NCBI GenBank assembly: GCA_947087145.1
Contig: CAMUBM010000045.1
Coordinates: 1 to 6,504 of the forward strand
Direction of reading: 5' to 3'
Length of the DNA stretch: 6,504 bases
DNA from: an uncultured Mycoplasmatota bacterium
Lineage (GTDB): Bacteria; Bacillota_I; Bacilli_A; RF39; UBA660
Of this stretch, positions 1 through 4,891 are shown in pieces (position 1 is the first letter of the stretch; every line of letters begins with the position of its first letter). The notes under the pieces are model-generated. The model ran no database searches, had not been told where the DNA came from, and was given only the letters and a program-made list of their open reading frames with translations. The position numbers and the translations under genes were made by a program.

Positions 1-314
1 TCGACTTTATAAGTAAAACCGAGTTGCATTTGGTTCAAAATATCCAAGACTTTCTGAGCATTTTTATCATTACTCGTTAAATCCATTTGAAAAGAAAAAC
101 TTCCTCCATAAAGTTGTAAGTCCTCTTTGGTAGTTTGTTTCGCTAAAGAAGTAACTTTATCTATTGCGGTTGTAAATACTTTTTTAGGCTTTGTAACAAC
201 GATAGGATAAAGAACAGTCCCAAGTAAAACAAAAACCACAAACAAAATACTGACAATCAAAATTCCTTTCTTCTTTTTCGGTATCTCTCTACCTATTTGT
301 TCCAATTCATTCAT
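1..314 (-). CDS. N-terminal part of an uncharacterised single-pass membrane protein (cut by window edge)
   Basis: Reading the minus strand from ATG at 314-312 gives 104 complete codons with no stop, running off the window at base 1. The protein begins MNELEQIGREIPKKKKG. A hydrophobic segment follows at about residues 17-40 (GILIVSILFVVFVLLG and onward), and the rest is polar and soluble-looking. A lysine-rich stretch before the hydrophobic segment and no lipobox suggest an uncleaved membrane anchor with the C-terminal part outside the cell. The start is supported by GGAG (minus strand, 327-324) nine bases upstream. An ATG at 310-308 is out of frame. The extracellular part (for example LQLYGGSFSFQMDLTSNDKN) looks beta-rich, but I do not recognise the family. 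The gene is divergent from the glycosylase gene and shares its 120-bp control region. I am confident it is coding; the function is unknown. Confidence 0.85.
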   Translation of the reverse strand, partial: MNELEQIGREIPKKKKGILIVSILFVVFVLLGTVLYPIVVTKPKKVFTTAIDKVTSLAKQTTKEDLQLYGGSFSFQMDLTSNDKNAQKVLDILNQMQLGFTYKV

Positions 315-344
315 ATCTTAACACTCCTTTTTTATGAAATCACC

Positions 345-370
345 TTATGGTTAATATTATGATACCATAA
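345..370. repeat. Perfect 7-bp inverted repeat, operator candidate
   Basis: TTATGGT (345-351) is matched exactly by ACCATAA (364-370) across a 12-base AT spacer, which itself contains the palindrome TAATATTA (352-359). The half-site centres are 19 bp apart, roughly two helical turns, as expected for a dimeric regulator on one face of the DNA. It lies between two divergent genes and covers the leftward -10. No T-tract follows on either strand, so an intrinsic terminator is unlikely. The operator role is inferred from position and symmetry only. Confidence 0.4.
356..367 (-). promoter_or_regulatory. Probable -10 region for the leftward membrane-protein gene
   Basis: On the minus strand these bases read TGGTATCATAAT. 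It offers either an extended -10 (TGG plus TATCAT, five of six matches to TATAAT) or CATAAT (five of six). No good -35 is present at 17 bp; the best is TTCGAA at 384-379. Transcription would start near 349-352, giving a leader of about 35 nt containing the GGAG site. The element lies inside the dyad at 345-370, so a protein bound there would probably block it. Confidence 0.45.
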
Positions 371-412
371 CCAATGGGTTCGAACTAGTCTATATTTTTT
401 TAGAAAAAGATT

Positions 413-418
413 TATAAT
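413..418 (+). promoter_or_regulatory. -10 box of the DNA glycosylase gene
   Basis: A perfect TATAAT lies 16 bases before the ATG at 435. I see no convincing -35 at 16-18 bp spacing. A start about seven bases downstream (near 425) would leave a leader of only about 10 nt, beginning GTGAT. That could pair with the 3' end of 16S rRNA as part of GGTGATC. No normal purine-rich ribosome binding site is present. Confidence 0.55.
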
Positions 419-434
419 AAGATTGTGATGATGT

Positions 435-923
435 ATGGAAAAAGTAAAACATGAATTATCTCCGATTTATAACGAATTCTCGAGAATTTTAATTTTAGGA
501 ACGATGCCTAGTGTAAAATCCAGAGAAGTAGGTTTTTACTATGGTCATCCAAAAAATCGATTTTGGAAAGTACTAGAGAAAGTATTTGAAGAGCAAATAA
601 TAGACAAAAAAGAATTTCTTTTAAAACACCATATTGCTTTATGGGATGTTTTATCTTCCTGTTCGATAAAAGGATCCAGTGATGCAAGTATCAAAAATGC
701 TAAACCCAACAAAATAGAAAAAATCTTAAAAGAAACAGAAATAAAAGCCATTTTTACAACTGGAAAAACGGCCTACAAATATTATTTGAAATTCTTTGAT
801 GAAAAAATAAAACTCCCTGTAATTTGTCTATCTAGTACCTCTCCTGCGAACGCAAAAGTGAGTTTAGAAAAACTAATAGAAGAATATAAAATTATAAAAG
901 ACTATTTAAAAGAAGAAAAATAA
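435..923 (+). CDS. DNA-deoxyinosine (hypoxanthine) glycosylase, UDG superfamily
   Basis: This 162-aa soluble protein should excise hypoxanthine, the product of adenine deamination, from DNA by cutting the N-glycosidic bond, the first step of base-excision repair. The match is to the hypoxanthine-DNA glycosylase family (UDG family 6), recognised from motif order. Residues 18-26 carry ILILGTMPS. Residues 33-44 carry GFYYGHPKNRFW, whose Asn41 sits where this family has its catalytic asparagine. Residues 69-83 carry LWDVLSSC followed by KGSSD. Residues 132-139 carry LSSTSPAN, the second active-site loop. The length is normal for the family, and no iron-sulfur cysteine set is seen. The ATG at 435 is the only workable start, because an in-frame TGA lies at 429-431. 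It is divergent from the membrane-protein gene and 33 bp ahead of the next gene. Family confidence is high; the exact substrate range is inferred. Confidence 0.9.
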   Translation: MEKVKHELSPIYNEFSRILILGTMPSVKSREVGFYYGHPKNRFWKVLEKVFEEQIIDKKEFLLKHHIALWDVLSSCSIKGSSDASIKNAKPNKIEKILKETEIKAIFTTGKTAYKYYLKFFDEKIKLPVICLSSTSPANAKVSLEKLIEEYKIIKDYLKEEK

Positions 924-925
924 GT

Positions 926-931
926 TATAAT
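926..931 (+). promoter_or_regulatory. -10 box just before the 957 gene
   Basis: TATAAT lies three bases after the glycosylase stop codon, with no terminator between the genes. A start near 938 would give a leader of about 19 nt containing the strong GAGGGGGA ribosome site (942-949). No good -35 is visible upstream inside the glycosylase gene, so the box may be fortuitous. The gene could also be read from the glycosylase promoter. Confidence 0.4.
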
Positions 932-956
932 AACGAACCATGAGGGGGAATGAAAA

Positions 957-1622
957 ATGAAAAGTTTGTTTGATTATCCGTTATTAGTAAACGAAGTATT
1001 TTATAGAGGAAGTCATATTTTATCTTGGATAGAGGAACATAAAGAAGCAAGCACATTGGATAAACAAGCACTACAAGCCACCATTATGGATGCTTTAGTC
1101 TATAAAAACTTGATTGATCCTGAAAAAGAAAGTTTAGACTTAGAGCATTTATGTATCCATGAAAATTTAGACCATTATACTTACGAAAAATATCCAAATG
1201 TAGTAGGAATTCCTTTATGGATGAAAGAAGAGTTTCGAAGAGTACGTTTGAAGGTTTCGGATGGAATACCTCTTTCTATTTATTTAGCAAGACCAACGAT
1301 GAAAAACAAAACAGCAAGATATTGCATCTATGATATGAATACCGCTGTAAGTGCATTATTTGAAACAGCTACTTTTTATGATGTTTTTTATATTTCCCCT
1401 ACAAGAGGAATAAAAATTGAGGAGCAAAGACCATTTGTGGAAGTAGACCTCGGAGGAGGGGTATTATATCTAGTGGATACATTAACCAAACGTATTTTTA
1501 AAAATAGTTTTTTTAGAGAAAAATATGGCTTTGAAATACTATCTATGGATAAAATAAAAGAATACCAAGGTTTAAAAAAAGAAATGTATGAAGATTTTGT
1601 TACACCTAAAACAGAGTTTTAG
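957..1622 (+). CDS. Uncharacterised protein, possibly transglutaminase-like and probably shortened by an in-frame TAG
   Basis: A 221-aa protein with no signal peptide or membrane segment, so probably cytoplasmic. The start is clear: GAGGGGGA ends eight bases before ATG 957. I do not recognise a named family. The central part resembles the cysteine-protease/transglutaminase fold. Cys123 opens a helix (YCIYDMNTAVSALF), followed by a strand FYDVFYISP. Residues 158-164 read RPFVEVD and residues 171-175 read YLVDT, resembling the His-Ala-Trp-Val-Glu-Val and Asp strands of that fold. The His position holds Arg158, so if the comparison is right the triad is incomplete (Cys123, missing His, Asp174) and the protein may not be catalytic. 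The reading frame stops at TAG 1620-1622 but continues open for 50 codons to TAG 1773. The intact gene was therefore probably 272 codons, and this may be a disrupted gene. Coding status is sure; the fold is a guess. Confidence 0.8.
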   Translation: MKSLFDYPLLVNEVFYRGSHILSWIEEHKEASTLDKQALQATIMDALVYKNLIDPEKESLDLEHLCIHENLDHYTYEKYPNVVGIPLWMKEEFRRVRLKVSDGIPLSIYLARPTMKNKTARYCIYDMNTAVSALFETATFYDVFYISPTRGIKIEEQRPFVEVDLGGGVLYLVDTLTKRIFKNSFFREKYGFEILSMDKIKEYQGLKKEMYEDFVTPKTEF

Positions 1623-1775
1623 TATTTAATACCTTTTTTAAATATGATGGCAAATTCTAAAATGGAAAGTAATGCTGAATTTTGTTATGAACTAGAAAAA
1701 AGTAAAGAATACTTTCCAGAAGAATGGGAAAAGTACCAAATAGAACAAGAATTATATTTTAAGAGAACCATCTAG
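1623..1775 (+). other. In-frame 50-codon continuation of the 957 gene beyond its TAG
   Basis: Directly after TAG 1620-1622 the same frame stays open for 50 codons, ending at TAG 1773-1775. The translation begins YLIPFLNMMANSKMESNAEF and continues with EKSKEYFPEEWEKYQ. It is mixed, charged and helix-forming, like the neighbouring proteins, not low-complexity AT translation. Under roughly 68% A+T I estimate a 2% chance of 50 random codons without a stop. A separate 43-aa gene from ATG 1644 is possible, but no ribosome site precedes it. The second TAG lies in a terminator hairpin, as the stop of the 4892 gene does, which suggests that 1773 is the original end. It is best read as the severed C-terminal end of the upstream protein. 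Confidence 0.6.
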
Positions 1776-1793
1776 TTCTTTTTTTCTTTCTTT
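1761..1793 (+). terminator. Intrinsic terminator after the 957 gene
   Basis: AAGAGAAC (1761-1768) pairs with GTTCTTTT (1775-1782) around a six-base loop: eight pairs including one G-U. A T-rich run (1779-1793, broken by a single C) follows. The hairpin overlaps the second TAG of the extended frame at 1773-1775. The stem is weak in GC, so efficiency is uncertain. Confidence 0.6.
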
Positions 1794-1801
1794 GCTATAA
1801 T
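1793..1801 (+). promoter_or_regulatory. Extended -10 promoter of priA
   Basis: TGCTATAAT is a perfect extended -10 (TGn plus TATAAT), starting at the end of the terminator T-run. No -35 is recognisable at 16-18 bp, which is acceptable for extended -10 promoters. The expected start is near 1808, giving a leader of about 11 nt before ATG 1819. Confidence 0.65.
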
Positions 1802-1807
1802 ACTATT

Positions 1808-1813
1808 AGGTGA
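1808..1813 (+). promoter_or_regulatory. Ribosome binding site that sets the priA start
   Basis: AGGTGA matches the anti-Shine-Dalgarno complement (AAGGAGGTGATC) and ends five bases before ATG 1819. It contains the in-frame GTG at 1810, which therefore looks like part of the binding site and not the start codon. It would lie at the very 5' end of the transcript predicted from the -10 box. Confidence 0.6.
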
Positions 1814-1818
1814 ACCCT

Positions 1819-4002
1819 ATGTATATCGACGTACTTATTGAACTAAAAAACAAACAAACCGACCAAATGTATACCTATGAAGTTCCTGTAGAGTTAAAAG
1901 ACAAAATAGCAGTAGGAAAAAGAGTAAAAGTATCATTTAACAATAGGCCTTTAGAGGGCTTTATTTTGCGTATAAAAAAGGAAGTACCAGAAGAAGTAAA
2001 AATACTACCCATTAAAGAAGTTGTCGACGAAGAAATTGTTTTAAATGAAGAACTAATGAAAATAGGGGAATTCATAAAACAAGAATGTCTTTGTAGTTTG
2101 TCTAGTGCCTATGGGGCTATGTTACCAAAAGCCCTAAAAGCATCTGATAAAACCAATGTAAATAAAAAATACGAAACTTACCTAGAATTAAATAAAAGTT
2201 ATAATGAGGCAATCTCTCTTTGTACGAGTGATAAACAAAAAGAAGTAATAGATTATATAGAAGCAAACGAACCAGCCTACAAAAAAGAAGCAAATAAAAT
2301 TTCAACTTCTAGTGTATTGACGTTGATAAAAAAGAATGTGATAAGAGAAGTACAAGAAGAAATTTATCGTTTAGAAGAAACAAGGATTGTGAGTGATCAG
2401 AAAAAAGTATTAAATAAAGAACAGCAAGAAGTATACAATGCCATATTAAGCAAGCAAGATACCTATCATAAATTTCTTTTACATGGGGTAACTGGTTCTG
2501 GAAAAACTGAAATCTATATGCAAGTAATTGAAGAAATACTAAAACAAAAAAAATCTGCCATAGTTTTAGTTCCAGAAATTAGTTTAACTCCTCAATTTGT
2601 CCATCACTTTAAATCGAGATTTACTGGAATTGTTGCTGTATTGCATAGTGGACTATCAGATGGGGAACGCTATGACGAATGGCGAAAAATTGTTAGAGGA
2701 GAAGTCCAAATTGTGATTGGAGCAAGAAGTGCTATATTTGCTCCTTTAAAAAATTTAGGAATGATTGTAGTAGACGAAGAACACGCAGACTCCTACAAAC
2801 AAGACAACAACCCAAGATATAACGCGATTGATATTGCAGAATTTCGAGCAGAATACAATCGTATTCCAATTGTGTTAGGAAGTGCTACCCCAACACTAGA
2901 ACGTATGGCAAAATCGAGTAAAAATCTCTATACATTACTAACTTTAAAAAATAGAGTGAACCATAGTCCCTTACCGACTTGTACCATCGTCGATATGGCA
3001 AGTGAAGTAAAAAAAGGCAACTTTTATATAAGCGAAAGATTAGAAGTAGAAATGGAAAGTGCATTAAGCCGTAACGAACAAATTATTCTGTTGCTTAATA
3101 GAAGAGGCTATGCCACGACCATTACCTGTAGTAGTTGTGGATTTACTTACAAATGTCCCCATTGCGATATTTCCTTAACCTATCATAAAACCAAAAATAC
3201 CCTAAGGTGTCACTACTGCGGCTACACAGTATTCAAAACCGATGCATGTCCAAAATGCCAAACAAACCTTGATTTCTATGGTTATGGCACTGAAAAAATA
3301 GAAAGTTTTCTAAACAAAGAGTTTCCAGAAATTAGAGTCTTACGTATGGATACCGACACAACAAGAAGAAAAAATAGTTATGAAAAAATGATAGAACAAT
3401 TTAAAAATCATGAATACGACATTTTACTTGGTACCCAAATGATTAGTAAAGGCCTTGATTTTCCAAAAGTGTCTGTAGTGGGAATTATTAACGCCGACAC
3501 AACGCTTAATTTACCTGACTTTAGAAGTGGAGAGAAAACATTCGATTTACTCTACCAAGCAGCAGGAAGGGCAGGACGATGCGATACCCTAGGGAACGTC
3601 ATTATTCAAACTTACAACAAAGACAATTTTATTTTAAAATGTGTCGCAGAACAAGACTACGAAAAATTTTACAATTATGAAATGAACATCCGTAAGAAAT
3701 TAAAATATTCTCCTTATTACTATTTAGTAAGTGTGAAAGTAACCAGTAAAGATTACGAACTAGCCAGTAAAGAAGCAAAAAAAACTGCCGATTACTTGAG
3801 AAAAAATTTAGAAGAAAAATCAATTGTTTTAGGGCCAACAACTTCTAACGTTTTTAAAATGAATAATATCTATCGTTTTCAAATCATTATTAAATATCGC
3901 TTTGACAAAAAATTAGACGAAACCTTAAAAGAACTAGACAAACTATTTATTCTAAACAAAAATGTAAATTTAGAAATTGACAAAAATCCATTAAGAATTT
4001 AA
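1819..4002 (+). CDS. priA: Primosomal protein N' (replication restart helicase PriA)
   Basis: PriA recognises stalled or collapsed replication forks, unwinds DNA 3' to 5' and starts reloading of the replicative helicase. From ATG 1819 it has 727 residues, normal for the family. The N-terminal fork-binding domain (about residues 1-100) is followed by the superfamily 2 helicase. GVTGSGKT (223-230) is the Walker A motif, with Lys229. DEEH (319-322) is the Walker B motif. GSATP (354-358) is motif III. LGTQMISKGLDF (537-548) is motif V, and QAAGRAGR (580-587) is motif VI. A zinc domain inserted between the helicase lobes has all eight cysteines: 437, 440, 446, 449, 464, 467, 477 and 480. The C-terminal domain is complete. 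AGG codons encode Arg463 beside a zinc cysteine and Arg584 in motif VI, supporting the standard code. An in-frame GTG at 1810 would add three residues, but it overlaps the ribosome site. The usual fmt/def neighbours are absent. Confidence 0.97.
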   Translation: MYIDVLIELKNKQTDQMYTYEVPVELKDKIAVGKRVKVSFNNRPLEGFILRIKKEVPEEVKILPIKEVVDEEIVLNEELMKIGEFIKQECLCSLSSAYGAMLPKALKASDKTNVNKKYETYLELNKSYNEAISLCTSDKQKEVIDYIEANEPAYKKEANKISTSSVLTLIKKNVIREVQEEIYRLEETRIVSDQKKVLNKEQQEVYNAILSKQDTYHKFLLHGVTGSGKTEIYMQVIEEILKQKKSAIVLVPEISLTPQFVHHFKSRFTGIVAVLHSGLSDGERYDEWRKIVRGEVQIVIGARSAIFAPLKNLGMIVVDEEHADSYKQDNNPRYNAIDIAEFRAEYNRIPIVLGSATPTLERMAKSSKNLYTLLTLKNRVNHSPLPTCTIVDMASEVKKGNFYISERLEVEMESALSRNEQIILLLNRRGYATTITCSSCGFTYKCPHCDISLTYHKTKNTLRCHYCGYTVFKTDACPKCQTNLDFYGYGTEKIESFLNKEFPEIRVLRMDTDTTRRKNSYEKMIEQFKNHEYDILLGTQMISKGLDFPKVSVVGIINADTTLNLPDFRSGEKTFDLLYQAAGRAGRCDTLGNVIIQTYNKDNFILKCVAEQDYEKFYNYEMNIRKKLKYSPYYYLVSVKVTSKDYELASKEAKKTADYLRKNLEEKSIVLGPTTSNVFKMNNIYRFQIIIKYRFDKKLDETLKELDKLFILNKNVNLEIDKNPLRI

Positions 4003-4018
4003 AGAAAGGACGAGAAAA

Positions 4019-4828
4019 ATGCTTAGGTATAATAATCCCAAAGACAAAGAAAAAATGATGCGTTACCACAGGACAAAAGATATGATTAATCTATTAAACT
4101 TCTTTCCAGAAATAAGTCCGATAAGAAATTTAACTATTGTAGAGTCTATAGAAGACTATAAAAAACATTATGAATTTCTAAAAGACTTGCCAGGAGAAAG
4201 AAATGATTCTTTAATAACAAAACCTTTTATGAAAAGTATTGAAGGAACTGGCATAAAACCAGACATACCAAGTATTTTAAAAAAAGTGAAAGAGATAGAC
4301 AAAGAAGGTGTCATTGCATTGTTTGATTTATGCCATAAGCCTAGTGAACGCTATGAAAGATATGCTGGAATTTCTTTAGGAGTAAGCTTAGGAAAAGGAG
4401 TATATATTGATGCTGTGGGAAAAGGCTTTGATGGAAGAGAAGTCTCAAAAGGTTTGTCTTGTCACGAACGCTATTTTATTCCTTGGTTTTCATTAAGAGA
4501 AGTAAATGGCAGTAATTTTCGGAAGTATAGAACATATTTGGTTTCACAAGAAGAATACGAAAAAAGTCGTAAAAATCGAATAAAATTTTTGGAATCGATT
4601 CAATTAAATGAAGAAATATTTTCGACATATATTCCAGAAATTTACCAAGAAATTCCTGATTTTATATGGTTAGACGTTATAAAAAATGTGATAAAAAAAT
4701 TGGAAGATAGAGAAGAAGAACTAAAAAGTGCCGGATTAGAAGAATTTGCTATAAGTGGTCATACAGAAGGGAAGAAATGGTATCCTTGGCAAATGTTTGA
4801 TAAGAGTAGGTACAAAGTAAAGGAATGA
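4019..4828 (+). CDS. Uncharacterised 269-aa protein in the priA operon
   Basis: I do not recognise this family. The protein is hydrophilic, with many charged residues, and has no signal peptide, membrane segment or cysteine cluster, so it is probably cytoplasmic. The most distinctive region is residues 117-139, with regularly spaced glycines (GISLGVSLGKGVYIDAVGKG then FDG). It is followed by KGLSCHERYFIPW (144-156), whose Cys148, His149 and Glu150 could be functional. The C-terminal third (about 175-255) is mostly charged helix. A weak resemblance to nucleotide-binding, ATP-grasp-like glycine loops crossed my mind, but I cannot support it. The start is firm: AAGGA (4006-4010) lies eight bases before ATG 4019. 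The gene begins 16 bp after the priA stop with no promoter or terminator between, so it is probably translated from the priA transcript. A functional link to PriA is only suggested by this. Confidence 0.85.
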   Translation: MLRYNNPKDKEKMMRYHRTKDMINLLNFFPEISPIRNLTIVESIEDYKKHYEFLKDLPGERNDSLITKPFMKSIEGTGIKPDIPSILKKVKEIDKEGVIALFDLCHKPSERYERYAGISLGVSLGKGVYIDAVGKGFDGREVSKGLSCHERYFIPWFSLREVNGSNFRKYRTYLVSQEEYEKSRKNRIKFLESIQLNEEIFSTYIPEIYQEIPDFIWLDVIKNVIKKLEDREEELKSAGLEEFAISGHTEGKKWYPWQMFDKSRYKVKE

Positions 4829-4830
4829 AT

Positions 4831-4859
4831 TTGACTTTTCATAAACATCATGCTACTAT
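4831..4859 (+). promoter_or_regulatory. Sigma-A type promoter of the lipoprotein gene
   Basis: TTGACT (4831-4836, five of six matches to the -35) is separated by exactly 17 bp from TACTAT (4854-4859, four of six). The latter is preceded by TGC, giving an extended -10. It is the best two-part promoter in the window and starts two bases after the TGA of the preceding gene. The expected start near 4866 leaves a leader of about 26 nt. No terminator separates it from the priA operon. Confidence 0.65.
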
Positions 4860-4875
4860 AAGCCAAAAAAATTTT

Positions 4876-4882
4876 GAGGGGG
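4876..4882 (+). promoter_or_regulatory. Ribosome binding site that sets the lipoprotein start
   Basis: GAGGGGG ends nine bases before ATG 4892 and fixes that start. An in-frame TTG at 4874-4876 overlaps the site itself and has no site of its own. It would also add RGKIT ahead of an already typical signal peptide. The 957 gene uses the same GAGGGGGA sequence. Confidence 0.75.
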
Positions 4883-4891
4883 AAAATTACT

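Noticed and set aside
376..390. GGGTTCGAACTAGTC resembles the T-arm of a tRNA and might mark a tRNA remnant or attachment site
   Set aside because: The flanking five bases on each side do not pair into a T-stem, and no acceptor, D or anticodon arm lies around it.
545..751. Minus-strand open frame of 68 codons
   Set aside because: It lies antisense within the glycosylase gene, whose motifs are unmistakable, and lacks a ribosome site.
1644..1775. Independent 43-aa small protein from ATG 1644
   Set aside because: No ribosome binding site precedes it, and its frame is continuous with the upstream gene. Severed C-terminus explains it better, though it is not excluded.
957..1775. Genome-wide reassignment of TAG, or a Mycoplasma-type code
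   Set aside because: TGA serves as a stop at 4826-4828, AGG sits on conserved PriA arginines, and reading through TAG 1773 would cross the terminator and priA promoter. A local event is simpler.
1875..2305. Minus-strand open frames at 1875-2075 and 2117-2305
   Set aside because: Both are shadows of priA, with Ser/Phe/Leu-rich translations typical of reverse-complemented AT-rich coding DNA.
3629..3841. Minus-strand open frame of 70 codons
   Set aside because: It is antisense to the C-terminal domain of priA and has no independent signals.
957..4828. The 957 and 4019 proteins, of similar restored length (272 and 269 aa), as paralogues flanking priA
   Set aside because: Comparison by eye shows no shared motifs or common order of conserved residues.
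4874..4891. Upstream TTG start for the lipoprotein
   Set aside because: The TTG overlaps the GAGGGGG site that serves ATG 4892, and the signal peptide is complete from the ATG.
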